Notes: generated from the letters alone by a model not told the origin. A stretch of 64,000 bases of DNA from Pseudomonas sp. GD04091 (GCF_029836165.1 NZ_JAOEBG010000022.1:1-64000), one strand, 5' to 3'. Shown: positions 30,289-39,464, counted from the first letter of the stretch. Translations and numbers: made by a program.

Positions 30289-31116
30289 TCAAGGCGCGAA
30301 CGGCAGCTCGCGCTTGTGCTGGGTCTTGCGGTAGGTGGCGACGATGATGTCGAACGCCTCCTGATCGACCGGCTGCCCATGCAGGAAGGCATCGATCTGC
30401 TGGTAGGTCACGCCATGTGACGCTTCGTCTGGCTTGCCCGGCTCGAGGTCTTCCAGGTCCGCGGTCGGCACCTTCTCTACCAGCGATTCCGGCGCGCCGA
30501 AGCTGCGCGCGATCGCCCGCACCTGGTTTTTCACCAGCCCGCTCAGCGGCGCCAGGTCGCAGGCCCCGTCACCGAACTTGGTGAAGAAGCCCATCACCGC
30601 CTCGGCGGCGTGATCGGTGCCGATCACCAGCCCCGCGCGGGCGCCGGCGATGGTGTACTGCGCCACCATGCGCATGCGTGCCTTGGTGTTGCCGACGACG
30701 AAGTCCACCAGGGTTGGCGAACCTCCTTCCAGCGCTTTCACCTCGGCGGCCAGGGTACGCACTGCCGGGGCGATATCGACCGTATGCACCTCGTCGGCCT
30801 TGATCACGTCCAGGCAAGCCTGGGCGTCGTGCTCGTCATGCTGCACCTGGTACGGCAGGCGCACGGCGATGAAGCGGTAGGCGTTGTCGCCTGTCTCGGC
30901 GCGCAGCTCGTCGATGGCGCGTTGGGCGAGCAGGGCGGCGGTCAGCGAGTCGACGCCACCGCTGATGCCCAGCACCAGGGTCTTGAGCCGGGCGTTGTGC
31001 AGGCAGTCCTTGATGAAGGCCACGCGCCGGACGACTTCCTGCTCGAGCGCGGCGGCGTCGGCGAACGGCGGCTGCACCTTGAGCGCCTGGGCAATCTCTT
31101 GCTGAACGGCTTGCAT
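30289..31116 (-). CDS. nadE: Ammonia-dependent NAD(+) synthetase NadE
   Basis: Adenylates nicotinate adenine dinucleotide and amidates it with ammonia to NAD+. The 275 residues show the PP-loop SGGVDS (about 53-58), [21 protein letters not shown] and [16 protein letters not shown]. There is no glutaminase domain, so this is the ammonia-using form. It follows pncB by three bases, forming an NAD salvage and synthesis operon. Confidence 0.96.
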   Translation of the reverse strand: MQAVQQEIAQALKVQPPFADAAALEQEVVRRVAFIKDCLHNARLKTLVLGISGGVDSLTAALLAQRAIDELRAETGDNAYRFIAVRLPYQVQHDEHDAQACLDVIKADEVHTVDIAPAVRTLAAEVKALEGGSPTLVDFVVGNTKARMRMVAQYTIAGARAGLVIGTDHAAEAVMGFFTKFGDGACDLAPLSGLVKNQVRAIARSFGAPESLVEKVPTADLEDLEPGKPDEASHGVTYQQIDAFLHGQPVDQEAFDIIVATYRKTQHKRELPFAP

Positions 31117-31119
31117 GGG

Positions 31120-32325
31120 TTACTCCTTGTTGGGGACTTTGAATACATGACGCAGGTAGGCGACGAAGTTCTCGTCGCGGCACTGGGTCTTGGCGGCTTC
31201 GTCGGAGATCTTCGCCACCGGCGAGCCGTTGCAGTCGGTCATTTTAAGCACGATGTTCATCGGTGCCACGCCGGGGATGTCGCAGGTCAGGTTGGTGCCG
31301 ATGCCGAAGCTGACATTGATGCGCCCGCGCAGCGCGCGGAAGATTTCCAGCGAGCGGGTCAGGTTCAGGCCATCGGAGAACACCAGCGTCTTGGTCATCG
31401 GGTCGATGCCCAGCTTCTGGTAATGGGCGATGGCCTTCTCGGCCCAGGCCACCGGCTCGCCCGAGTCGTGGCGCAAGCCATCGAACAGCTTGGCGAAGTA
31501 CAGATCGAAATCGTTGAGGAAGGCATCCATGGTGATGCAGTCCGTCAGGGCGATGCCCAGCAGGCCACGGTACTCGCGGACCCAGCAGTCCAGCGCGGCG
31601 ATCTGGCTGTCGATCAGCCGGGGGCCGAGCTGCTGGTGGGCCATGATCCACTCGTGGGCCATGGTGCCCAGGGGCTTGATATCCAGTTTCCATGCCAGGT
31701 CGACGTTGCTGGTGCCGACGAAGCGGGCCGGGAAGTCATCGCGCAGCACGCGCACCACCTCTTCCTGCACCCGGCCGGAAAAGCGCCGGCGGGTGCCGAA
31801 GTCGGCCACCTGCAGGTGGGCCAGCTCGTCGTCGCTGGCATGGGCGCGCAGCCAGTCGAACTTGCGATAGAGCTGGTCGCGGGCCTCGGCCAGACGCATG
31901 CGTGGGTGCAGGTGGCGATTGCGCACCTCGCTGATGATGGCCAGCAGCGGCACCTCGAACAGGATCACGTGCAGCCAGGGGCCACGCAGGCGCAGGAACA
32001 GCTGGTCGTGCTCGATGCCGATGCGCACGTAGCGCAGGTTGAAACGGAACAGGCGCAGGAAGCGCAGGAAGTCCGGCTTGAGGAAGCTGATGCGCTCGAG
32101 GAAGGCCAGCTGGCCATCGTCCAGGGTGAGCTCGCTGAGCAGTTCGAGCTGGTGGCGGATCTCGCCCAGGTAAGGGCGCAGGTCCTCGCCGTTGCGACAG
32201 CGAAACTCCCATTCGACGTCGGCGTCCGGGTAGTTGTGCAGTACCGCCTGCATCATCGTCAGTTTGTAGAAGTCGGTGTCGAGCAGGTTGTGCACGATGC
32301 GCTCGGCGAATGCGCTTTCGCTCAT
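31120..32325 (-). CDS. pncB: Nicotinate phosphoribosyltransferase PncB
   Basis: Makes nicotinate mononucleotide from nicotinate and PRPP with ATP hydrolysis. The 401 residues include [25 protein letters not shown] and [14 protein letters not shown], typical of this family. GGAG lies about ten bases before the ATG. First gene of pncB-nadE, feeding the Preiss-Handler pathway; NadD is not in this window. Confidence 0.96.
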   Translation of the reverse strand: MSESAFAERIVHNLLDTDFYKLTMMQAVLHNYPDADVEWEFRCRNGEDLRPYLGEIRHQLELLSELTLDDGQLAFLERISFLKPDFLRFLRLFRFNLRYVRIGIEHDQLFLRLRGPWLHVILFEVPLLAIISEVRNRHLHPRMRLAEARDQLYRKFDWLRAHASDDELAHLQVADFGTRRRFSGRVQEEVVRVLRDDFPARFVGTSNVDLAWKLDIKPLGTMAHEWIMAHQQLGPRLIDSQIAALDCWVREYRGLLGIALTDCITMDAFLNDFDLYFAKLFDGLRHDSGEPVAWAEKAIAHYQKLGIDPMTKTLVFSDGLNLTRSLEIFRALRGRINVSFGIGTNLTCDIPGVAPMNIVLKMTDCNGSPVAKISDEAAKTQCRDENFVAYLRHVFKVPNKE

Positions 32326-32392
32326 CAGGGGGAAGCTCCAGGGCGGGCAATGGCGGCTATTGTGCCAGCCTTTGGGGGTTGTTGCGCCTGTG

Positions 32393-32470
32393 CCGGCCTC
32401 TTCGCGGCTAAACCCGCTCTCACTGGGGCCGCGGGCACACCTGTAAGGGCGGATTTAGCGGTGAAGAGGC
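32393..32470. repeat. Degenerate REP pair upstream of pncB
   Basis: GGCCTCTTCGCGGCTAAACC (32395-32414) resembles the classic P. putida REP core; the second arm GGATTTAGCGGTGAAGAGGC (32451-32470) is an imperfect complement. It lies in the 500-base divergent region between pncB and livK. Confidence 0.7.
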
Positions 32471-32529
32471 AAAGCAGGTGTTTTTCCGTGCACCGGCTAG
32501 CCTTGAAACAGTGCTGCCTGTAGCAGTCG

Positions 32530-32546
32530 CGCACCAGCGGTGTGCA
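32530..32546. promoter_or_regulatory. NtrC-like enhancer site upstream of livK
   Basis: On the minus strand, TGCACA-CCGC-TGGTGCG matches the NtrC consensus TGCACC-N4-TGGTGCA at 11 of 13 conserved positions. It is about 235 bases upstream of the start predicted from the sigma-54 promoter, within normal enhancer range. A 12-base direct repeat GACGGTTGCACG (32571-32582 and 32664-32675) lies between it and the promoter. Confidence 0.45.
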
Positions 32547-32746
32547 GTTCGGTGACGTCCGCTGTTACAGGACGGTTGCACGTTAACACTTGCAAGGGTT
32601 GCAATGATGGCGCTCGGTGGTTGCTCCTTGTCTAGGCGTGTCGGTGGCGCTTGCCGTGAGGCAGACGGTTGCACGCTCAATAAAGAAAAGGCCGCCGGTC
32701 GCCTCGTCGCGCCCCCCACAGTGTGTTTTCCCGGAAGACAAAACCA

Positions 32747-32763
32747 ATGGCACGGCCCTTGCT
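32747..32763 (+). promoter_or_regulatory. Sigma-54 (-24/-12) promoter of livKHMGF
   Basis: TGGCACGGCCCTTGCT at 32748-32763 matches the consensus TGGCAC-N5-TTGCW perfectly, with GG and GC separated by ten bases. The start would be near 32774, about 50 bases before livK. Points to RpoN control, with NtrC as the likely activator. Confidence 0.85.
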
Positions 32764-32825
32764 CGGAGCACAGGGCTGAGAAGTTGTAGTGCCAACCAAA
32801 AAAAATACTCTAGGAGCACCACCTC

Positions 32826-33962
32826 ATGTCGCAGACGTTTTACAAGAAAGGTTTCCTGGCACTGGCCGTGGCCACCGCACTGGGTGTTTCTTCGTATGTT
32901 CAGGCCGACATCAAGATCGGCGTCGCGGGCCCGATGACCGGGGCCAACGCAGCGTTTGGCGAGCAGTACATGAAAGGTGCCCAGGCGGCTGCCGACAAGA
33001 TCAACGCAGCCGGTGGCGTGAACGGCGAGAAGATCGTCCTGGTCAAGGGCGACGACGCCTGCGAGCCCAAGCAGGCCGTATCCGTGGCCAACCGCCTGGT
33101 CGACCAGGACAAGGTCATCGGCGTGGTCGGCCACTTCTGCTCCTCCAACACCATCCCCGCCTCCGAGGTCTACGACGAGGCCGGCGTGATCGCCATCACC
33201 CCGGGCTCGACCAACCCGCAGGTCACCGAGCGCGGTCTTTCCGCGATGTTCCGCATGTGCGGCCGTGACGACCAGCAAGGCATCGTCGCCGGCAACTACA
33301 TCGTCGATGTGCTCAAGGGCAAGAAGGTCGTGGTGCTGCACGACAAGGACACCTATGGCCAGGGCCTGGCCGATGCGACCAAGGCGCAGCTGGAGAAGCG
33401 CGGCGTGAAGCCTGTGTTGTACGAGGGCCTGACCCGTGGCGAGAAGGACTTCAGCGCCGTGGTCACCAAGATCCGCGCGCAGGGCGCCGATGTCGTCTAC
33501 TTCGGCGGCCTGCATCCGGAGGCCGGCCCGCTGGTGCGCCAGCTGCGCGAGCAGGGCCTGAAGGACGTGGCGTTCATGTCCGACGACGGCATCGTCACCG
33601 ACGAGCTGGTGGCCACCGCGGGCGGCGCGCAGTACACCAACGGCGTGTACATGACCTTCGGCGCCGACCCGCGCCTGCTGCCCGACAGCAAGGCGGTGGT
33701 CGAGGAGTTCCGCAAGGCCGGCACCGAGCCGGAAGGCTACACCCTGTACGCCTACGCCTCGGTCCAGGCGCTGGCCGCCGCGTTCAACGGCGCCAAGTCG
33801 AACAAGGGCGAGGATGCCGCCAAGTGGCTCAAGGCCAACCCGGTGCAGACCGTCATGGGCGAGAAGAAGTGGGACAGCAAGGGTGACCTGACCGTCTCCG
33901 ACTACGTGGTCTACCAGTGGGACGCCAACGGCAAGTACCACCAGCTGGAAAAACAAAAATAA
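32826..33962 (+). CDS. livK: Branched-chain amino acid ABC transporter, binding protein
   Basis: Periplasmic Leu/Ile/Val (and Ala-type) receptor of the LivK/BraC class. The 378 residues have a signal peptide (cleavage near SSYVQA), then DIKIGVAGPMTGANAAFGEQ, the DDACEPKQAV hinge segment, and VVGHFCSSNTIPASEVY in the ligand cleft. The AGGAGC ribosome site is strong. It heads the liv operon and is followed by a stable hairpin before livH, which would favour higher livK mRNA levels. Confidence 0.95.
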   Translation: MSQTFYKKGFLALAVATALGVSSYVQADIKIGVAGPMTGANAAFGEQYMKGAQAAADKINAAGGVNGEKIVLVKGDDACEPKQAVSVANRLVDQDKVIGVVGHFCSSNTIPASEVYDEAGVIAITPGSTNPQVTERGLSAMFRMCGRDDQQGIVAGNYIVDVLKGKKVVVLHDKDTYGQGLADATKAQLEKRGVKPVLYEGLTRGEKDFSAVVTKIRAQGADVVYFGGLHPEAGPLVRQLREQGLKDVAFMSDDGIVTDELVATAGGAQYTNGVYMTFGADPRLLPDSKAVVEEFRKAGTEPEGYTLYAYASVQALAAAFNGAKSNKGEDAAKWLKANPVQTVMGEKKWDSKGDLTVSDYVVYQWDANGKYHQLEKQK

Positions 33963-33973
33963 CAACGGCATCC

Positions 33974-33999
33974 GGCCTGGGCGCCAGAGCGCCCAGGCC
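33974..33999 (+). promoter_or_regulatory. Stable hairpin in livK-livH gap
   Basis: Perfect 11-base stem GGCCTGGGCGC/GCGCCCAGGCC with a CAGA loop, 12 bases after the livK stop and without a T tract. Such hairpins usually protect the upstream mRNA from 3' exonucleases and partly attenuate distal genes, raising binding-protein levels over permease levels. Confidence 0.65.
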
Positions 34000-34119
34000 G
34001 CAGCCCCGCGGTACCTGTCCTTGTCCGTAGATATGCACAGTTCTGCGCTGCGAGGGTCGCCTCATCCGTGGCCCGCCGTGGTCGGCGCTCGTGCAATCTC
34101 AATCAGGTGAGATTGCGTT

Positions 34120-35034
34120 ATGGATGGTATTTTCCTGCAGCAACTGGTCAACGGCCTGACTCTCGGGTCGGTCTATGGCCTGATCGCCATCGGCTACACA
34201 ATGGTCTATGGCATCATCGGCATGATCAACTTCGCGCACGGCGAGGTGTACATGATCTCCGCGTACCTCGCGGCGATCAGCCTGGCATTGCTGGCCTACT
34301 TCGGTATCGAATCCTTCCCGCTGCTGATGCTCGGCACGTTGTTGTTCACCATCGTCGTTACCGGCGTCTATGGCTTCACCATCGAACGCATCGCCTACAA
34401 ACCCCTGCGCAACTCCACCCGCCTGGCGCCTCTGATCAGCGCCATCGGCATCTCGCTGATCCTGCAGAACTACGCGCAGATCAGCCAGGGCGCCCGCCAG
34501 CAAGGCGTGCCGACCCTGCTCGAAGGCGCCGTGCGCGTCGAAGTGGGCACCGGCTTCGTGCAATTGACCTACACCAAGATCTTCATCCTGGTGGCGGCGT
34601 TCGCCGGCATGGCCCTGCTGACCTATGTGATCAAGTACACCAAGCTCGGCCGCATGTGCCGTGCCACCCAGCAAGACCGAAAAATGGCCTCGATCCTGGG
34701 CATCAACACCGACCGGGTGATCTCCTACGTGTTCGTCATCGGCGCGGTGATGGCGGCGCTGGCCGGCGTGCTGATCACCATGAACTACGGCACCTTCGAC
34801 TTCTACGCCGGCTTCATCATCGGCATCAAGGCGTTCACCGCCGCGGTGCTCGGCGGCATCGGCTCGCTGCCAGGGGCGATGCTCGGCGGGATCATCCTGG
34901 GCATTTCCGAATCGCTGTTCTCGGGCCTGATCAACTCCGACTACAAGGACGTGTTCAGCTTCTCGCTGCTGGTGCTGATCCTCATCTTCCGTCCCCAAGG
35001 CCTGCTGGGTCGCCCGCTCGTGGCTAAGGTGTGA
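34120..35034 (+). CDS. livH: Branched-chain amino acid ABC transporter permease LivH
   Basis: Inner-membrane permease of the LivH/BraD family. The 304 residues start with LQQLVNGLTLGSVYGLIAIG, TMVYGIIGMINFAHGEVYM (the family NFAHGE motif) and have about eight helices with the coupling segment TKLGRMCRATQQDRKMA. Its 3' end nearly touches livM. The 157-base gap after livK contains the hairpin at 33974. Confidence 0.95.
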   Translation: MDGIFLQQLVNGLTLGSVYGLIAIGYTMVYGIIGMINFAHGEVYMISAYLAAISLALLAYFGIESFPLLMLGTLLFTIVVTGVYGFTIERIAYKPLRNSTRLAPLISAIGISLILQNYAQISQGARQQGVPTLLEGAVRVEVGTGFVQLTYTKIFILVAAFAGMALLTYVIKYTKLGRMCRATQQDRKMASILGINTDRVISYVFVIGAVMAALAGVLITMNYGTFDFYAGFIIGIKAFTAAVLGGIGSLPGAMLGGIILGISESLFSGLINSDYKDVFSFSLLVLILIFRPQGLLGRPLVAKV

Positions 35035-35036
35035 AC

Positions 35037-36338
35037 ATGTCCGCTGCCAATACTGCCTCCATTGCCCCTGCCAGGGGTTTCGATCTCAAACGCAGCCTGC
35101 TGGAGACCCTGGTCGCCGGCCTGCTGGCCCTCATCGTCTTTGGCCCGGTCGTCGGCGTGGTGCTCGACGGCTACAGCTTCAATGCCGAGCCCAAACGCGT
35201 CGCCTGGCTGGTCGGCGGGGTGATGCTCGGGCGCTTCATCCTCAGCCTGTTCCTGCAGACGCCCACCGGCCAGCGCATACTCCAGGGCTTCGACAGCGGT
35301 GGCTCGGGCGTGCATGTGCTGGCGCCGGACTACAAGTCGCGGCTGCGCTACATCATCCCGGCGCTGATCGTCATCGCCATCGTGTTCCCGATCTTCGCCA
35401 ACAAGTACCTGCTGACCGTGGTCATCCTCGGCCTGATCTACGTGCTGCTGGGGCTGGGCCTGAACATCGTGGTCGGCCTGGCCGGTCTGCTCGACCTGGG
35501 CTACGTGGCGTTCTATGCCATCGGCGCCTATGGCCTGGCGCTGGGCTACCAGTACCTGGGCCTGGGTTTCTGGAGCGTGCTGCCGCTGGCAGCCATCGCC
35601 GCGGCGCTGGCTGGATGCATCCTTGGGTTTCCGGTGTTGCGGATGCACGGGGACTACCTGGCCATCGTCACCCTCGGCTTCGGTGAAATCATTCGCCTGG
35701 TGTTGAACAACTGGCTGTCGTTCACCGGTGGCCCGAACGGCATGCCGGCGCCGTCGCCGACCTTCCTGGGCCTGGAGTTCGGGCGTCGGGCCAAGGACGG
35801 CGGCGTGCCGATCCACGAGTTCTTCGGCTTTGAATACAACGCCAACCTGAAGTTCGTGTTCATCTACGCAGTGCTGTTCCTGGTGGTGCTGGCGGTGCTG
35901 TACATCAAGCACCGGCTGACCCGCATGCCGGTGGGCCGCGCCTGGGAAGCCCTGCGCGAAGACGAGATCGCCTGCCGTTCCATGGGGCTGAACCACGTGC
36001 TGGTCAAGCTCTCGGCTTTCACCCTGGGCGCCTCCACCGCTGGCCTGGCGGGGGTGTTCTTCGCCACTTACCAGGGGTTCGTCAACCCTTCGTCGTTCAC
36101 CTTCTTCGAGTCGGCGCTGATCCTGGCGATCGTGGTGCTGGGCGGCATGGGCTCTACCGTCGGCGTGGTGATCGCGGCCTTCGTGCTGACCGTGGCGCCG
36201 GAGCTGCTGCGCAGCTTCTCCGAATACCGAGTGCTGCTGTTCGGCGTGCTGATGGTGCTGATGATGATCTGGCGGCCGCGGGGGCTGATCCGTATCAGCC
36301 GTACCGGCGTGGTCCCGCGTAAAGGAGTGGCGCCATGA
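35037..36338 (+). CDS. livM: Branched-chain amino acid ABC transporter permease LivM
   Basis: Second permease of the LivM/BraE type. It has 433 residues, with an N-terminal extension of about 120 residues carrying extra helices, as is usual for the pseudomonad form, then GLGLNIVVGLAGLLDLGYVA, the EAA-like loop GRAWEALREDEIACRSMGLN, and GGMGSTVGVVIAAFVL. ATG at 35037 follows AAGGTG; a GTG at 35031 overlapping the livH stop is an alternative. The 3' end overlaps livG by four bases. Confidence 0.94.
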   Translation: MSAANTASIAPARGFDLKRSLLETLVAGLLALIVFGPVVGVVLDGYSFNAEPKRVAWLVGGVMLGRFILSLFLQTPTGQRILQGFDSGGSGVHVLAPDYKSRLRYIIPALIVIAIVFPIFANKYLLTVVILGLIYVLLGLGLNIVVGLAGLLDLGYVAFYAIGAYGLALGYQYLGLGFWSVLPLAAIAAALAGCILGFPVLRMHGDYLAIVTLGFGEIIRLVLNNWLSFTGGPNGMPAPSPTFLGLEFGRRAKDGGVPIHEFFGFEYNANLKFVFIYAVLFLVVLAVLYIKHRLTRMPVGRAWEALREDEIACRSMGLNHVLVKLSAFTLGASTAGLAGVFFATYQGFVNPSSFTFFESALILAIVVLGGMGSTVGVVIAAFVLTVAPELLRSFSEYRVLLFGVLMVLMMIWRPRGLIRISRTGVVPRKGVAP

Positions 36339-37210
36339 GCGACGAAATCATTCTGTCGGTCGACAACCTGATGATGCAGTTCGGTGGCATCAAGGCGCTC
36401 AGCGATGTCAGCCTCAAGGTGAGGCGCAACCAGATCTTCGCCCTGATCGGCCCCAACGGCGCGGGCAAGACCACCGTGTTCAACTGCCTCACCGGTTTCT
36501 ACAAGGCCAGTGGCGGGCGCATCGAGCTGAACGTGCGCGGCAGTCACACCAACGTCATCCAGCTGCTCGGCGAGCGTTTCCAGGCAGCGGACTTCGTGTC
36601 CCCGGCCCGTTTCGCCAACCGGCTGTACTACAAGATGTTCGGCGGTACCCACCTGGTCAACCGCGCGGGGCTGGCACGCACCTTCCAGAACATCCGCCTG
36701 TTCAAGGAAATGTCGGTGGTGGAGAACCTGCTGGTGGCCCAGCACATGTGGGTCAACCGCAACCTGCTGGCCGGGGTGCTCAACACCCCTGGCTACCGCA
36801 AGGCCGAAAGCGACGCCCTCGACCATGCGTTCTACTGGCTGGAGGTGGTCGACCTGGTCGATTGCGCCAACCGTCTGGCCGGCGAACTGTCCTACGGCCA
36901 GCAGCGCCGCCTGGAGATCGCCCGGGCCATGTGCACGCGGCCGAAGATCATCTGCCTGGACGAACCGGCGGCCGGCCTCAACCCGCAGGAGACCGAGGCG
37001 CTGAGCCGGATGATCCGCGTGCTGCGTGACGAGCACGACATCACCGTGGTGCTGATCGAGCACGACATGGGCATGGTCATGAGCATCTCCGACCATATCG
37101 TGGTGCTCGACCACGGCAACGTGATCGCCGAGGGCGCGCCGCAGGAGATCCGCCACAACCCGACGGTGATCGCCGCCTACCTGGGTGCCGACGAAGAGGA
37201 ACTGACATGA
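36335..37210 (+). CDS. livG: Branched-chain amino acid ABC transporter ATPase LivG
   Basis: Cytosolic ATPase of the LivG/BraF class. The 291 residues have Walker A GPNGAGKTT, signature LSYGQQRR, Walker B IICLDEPAAGLN and the H-loop VLIEHDMG. It is longer than most (about 255) because of an insert near residues 60-110. Overlaps livM and livF by four bases each. Confidence 0.95.
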   Translation: MSDEIILSVDNLMMQFGGIKALSDVSLKVRRNQIFALIGPNGAGKTTVFNCLTGFYKASGGRIELNVRGSHTNVIQLLGERFQAADFVSPARFANRLYYKMFGGTHLVNRAGLARTFQNIRLFKEMSVVENLLVAQHMWVNRNLLAGVLNTPGYRKAESDALDHAFYWLEVVDLVDCANRLAGELSYGQQRRLEIARAMCTRPKIICLDEPAAGLNPQETEALSRMIRVLRDEHDITVVLIEHDMGMVMSISDHIVVLDHGNVIAEGAPQEIRHNPTVIAAYLGADEEELT

Positions 37211-37923
37211 GTGCACCCATTCTCGAACTGAAGGACCTGGACGTGTTCTACGGGCCGATCCAGGCCCTGAAGAAAGTCTCGATGCACATCGACGAAGGCG
37301 AGACGGTGAGCCTGATCGGCGCCAACGGCGCGGGCAAGTCGACGCTGCTGATGTCGATCTTCGGGCAGCCGCGGGCGGCTTCCGGGCAGATCGTCTACCG
37401 CGGCACCGACATCACCCGCAAGTCGTCGCACTACATCGCCTCCAACGGCATCGCCCAGTCCCCGGAAGGTCGTCGGGTGTTCCCCGACATGACCGTCGAG
37501 GAAAACCTGATGATGGGCACCATCCCGATCGGCGACAAGCATGCCGGTGAGGACATGCAGCGCATGTTCGAGCTGTTCCCGCGGTTGAAGGAGCGGCGCA
37601 ACCAGCGCGCCATGACCATGTCCGGCGGCGAGCAGCAGATGCTTGCCATCGCCCGGGCGCTGATGAGTCGGCCCAAGCTGTTGCTGCTCGACGAGCCGTC
37701 CCTGGGGCTGGCACCGATCGTGGTCAAGCAGATCTTCTCCACCCTGCGCGAACTGGCGCAGACCGGGATGACCATCTTCCTCGTCGAGCAGAACGCCAAC
37801 CATGCGCTGAAGCTGTCGGACCGGGCCTATGTGATGGTCAACGGGCAGATCCGCATGACCGGGACCGGGCAGGAGCTGTTGGTCAACGAGGAGGTGCGCA
37901 ACGCCTACCTGGGCGGGCACTGA
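37207..37923 (+). CDS. livF: Branched-chain amino acid ABC transporter ATPase LivF
   Basis: Second ATPase of the transporter, LivF/BraG class. The 238 residues have Walker A GANGAGKST, signature MSGGEQQML, Walker B LLLLDEPSLGLAP and H-loop FLVEQNANHAL. It pairs with LivG as a heterodimer below LivHM. It ends the operon, which is closed by a REP pair. Confidence 0.96.
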   Translation: MSAPILELKDLDVFYGPIQALKKVSMHIDEGETVSLIGANGAGKSTLLMSIFGQPRAASGQIVYRGTDITRKSSHYIASNGIAQSPEGRRVFPDMTVEENLMMGTIPIGDKHAGEDMQRMFELFPRLKERRNQRAMTMSGGEQQMLAIARALMSRPKLLLLDEPSLGLAPIVVKQIFSTLRELAQTGMTIFLVEQNANHALKLSDRAYVMVNGQIRMTGTGQELLVNEEVRNAYLGGH

Positions 37924-37932
37924 ACAGTGGCG

Positions 37933-38037
37933 GGGGCCACAGCGCGGCCCTTTCGCCGGCAAGCCGGCTCCACAAGAGCAGGGCATGCAATATCCCTGTG
38001 GGAGCCGGCTTGCCGGCGAAAGGGCTGCAAGGCAGCC
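37933..38037. repeat. REP pair after livF
   Basis: Inverted arms TTCGCCGGCAAGCCGGCTCC (37952-37971) and GGAGCCGGCTTGCCGGCGAA (38001-38020), a 'GCCGGCAAGCCGGC' variant, plus short flanking hairpins. Closes the liv operon and borders the DnaA-box cluster. Confidence 0.85.
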
Positions 38038-38056
38038 CCAGCCCCTTTGCAACGAA

Positions 38057-38454
38057 TGTGGACAACTTGTCGCATATCTTTCTTGAAACACTCCACAACC
38101 CCACTGCAAGCCCTTGTTTCCACAGGTTGAAAACTTTCCACGGATTATGTGGAACCGCCTGTGGAAAACATGGTGGCACCTGGCTGTATCCCGTGTATTC
38201 CCTAGCCTTCATGACTTTGCTCGTTTTTTGATCAGACGCTGTTCAGCGATGATTCCACAGGGTTTTTCCAAGTCTCCTGGAAGGCTCCACAGTAATAGGC
38301 AGTCTGTGGATAACTCTGTGCAAAAACCTTGGACAGACCGCCGCAAGCGGCATGATTGAAAGCGTTGCGCCATCATGGGCAGATGTCCACAGCCTCAATG
38401 GTTCCCCTGACCCGACGAGTTGCCCCCAATCCATGGGGAAAGGCTTGTGGATAA
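38057..38454. other. Cluster of DnaA-box-like sequences, gene-free
   Basis: Ten copies of TCCACA (either strand) in 395 bases; chance alone would give about 0.2. Two are perfect DnaA boxes TTATCCACA (minus strand, 38305-38313 and 38446-38454). Near boxes: TTGTCCACA (38057-38065), TTTTCCACA (38160-38168), TTTTGCACA (38317-38325), GTTTCCACA (38116-38124), ATGTCCACA (38383-38391). A 13-base AT-rich repeat GTTTTTTGATCAG occurs at 38223-38235 and 38509-38521. The whole 38041-38603 stretch has no credible gene. The neighbours (livF, SDR) are not those of the known Pseudomonas oriC (dnaA, rpmH), so this is more likely a DnaA-titration or DnaA-reactivation type site than the main origin. Confidence 0.75.
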
Positions 38455-38603
38455 GGTGCGCATAGCCTGGCCAGAGCCTTCTATCATGGGGGTTTGGCGG
38501 CTTCGTACGTTTTTTGATCAGCTGTCGAGACGGTTGTCGTCGAACCCTGCGCCGGGCATGCTGCGAGGCCTGTCGACGACAATCCACCGCTAAGGAGAAG
38601 AGC

Positions 38604-39371
38604 ATGACATCCACCGTATTCATCACTGGCGCGACTTCCGGCTTCGGTGAGGCCACCGCCCGCCGTTTCGCCGACGCCGGCTGGAAACTGGTGCTCACCG
38701 GGCGGCGCAAGGAGCGCCTGGATGCGCTGTGCAAGGAACTGGCGACCAAGACCGAAGTGCATGGCCTGGTGGTCGATGTGCGTGATCGCCAGGCGATGGA
38801 GGCTGCCATCGCCAGCCTGCCACCGACCTTCGACAAGCTGCAGGGCCTGGTCAACAACGCGGGGCTCGCGCTGGGCGTGGATGCCGCGCAGAACTGCAGC
38901 CTGGACGACTGGGAAACCATGGTCGACACCAACATCAAAGGGCTGATGTACACCACGCGCCTGCTGCTGCCGCGGCTGATCGCCCATGGGCGCGGGGCGT
39001 CGATCCTCAATGTCGGGTCGGTGGCGGGCAACTATCCGTACCCGGGCGCCAATGTGTATGGCGGCACCAAGGCCTTCGTCGGCCAGTTCTCGCTGAGCCT
39101 GCGCTGCGATCTGCGGGGGACCGGTGTGCGGGTGAGCAACATCGAGCCAGGGCTGTGCGAGAGCGAGTTCTCGCTGGTGCGCTTCGGTGGTGATCAGGCC
39201 AAGTATGACGCCACCTATGCGGGCGCCGAGCCGATCCAGCCGCAGGATATCGCCGAGACCATCTTCTGGATCCTCAACCAGCCGGCGCACATCAACATCA
39301 ACAGCCTCGAGCTGATGCCGGTGAGCCAGGACTGGGCGGGATTCTCGATCGATCGGTCGGCCAAAGGCTGA
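38604..39371 (+). CDS. SDR-family NAD(P)-dependent oxidoreductase (YdfG-like)
   Basis: A 255-residue classical short-chain dehydrogenase. It has the cofactor motif TGATSGFGEATA, LVNNAGLALG, and the catalytic Ser with YGGTK (Tyr-X3-Lys). The overall pattern resembles YdfG, which reduces 3-hydroxy-acid/malonic-semialdehyde-type substrates and oxidises serine, but the substrate here is unproven. AAGGAG at 38592-38597 fixes the start; a longer reading into the DnaA-box region is rejected. Single gene closed by a REP pair. Confidence 0.88.
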   Translation: MTSTVFITGATSGFGEATARRFADAGWKLVLTGRRKERLDALCKELATKTEVHGLVVDVRDRQAMEAAIASLPPTFDKLQGLVNNAGLALGVDAAQNCSLDDWETMVDTNIKGLMYTTRLLLPRLIAHGRGASILNVGSVAGNYPYPGANVYGGTKAFVGQFSLSLRCDLRGTGVRVSNIEPGLCESEFSLVRFGGDQAKYDATYAGAEPIQPQDIAETIFWILNQPAHININSLELMPVSQDWAGFSIDRSAKG

Positions 39372-39380
39372 ATCATGTGA

Positions 39381-39464
39381 TGGGGGCCGCTTTGCGGCCC
39401 ATTCGCGGGTAAACCCGCTCCTACAGGCCTCGCATGTCTGTGGGAGCGGGTTTACCCGTGAATG
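39381..39464. repeat. REP pair after SDR gene
   Basis: Arms TTCGCGGGTAAACCCGCTCC (39402-39421) and GGAGCGGGTTTACCCGTGAA (39443-39462), the classic P. putida REP core, with a GGGGCCGC-TTT-GCGGCCC hairpin in front. Between convergent genes. Confidence 0.88.

Noticed and set aside
38057-38454. Main chromosomal origin oriC
   Set aside because: dnaA, dnaN, rpmH, rnpA and gidA are absent; liv and SDR genes flank the cluster. Kept as a DnaA-binding region of unknown role.
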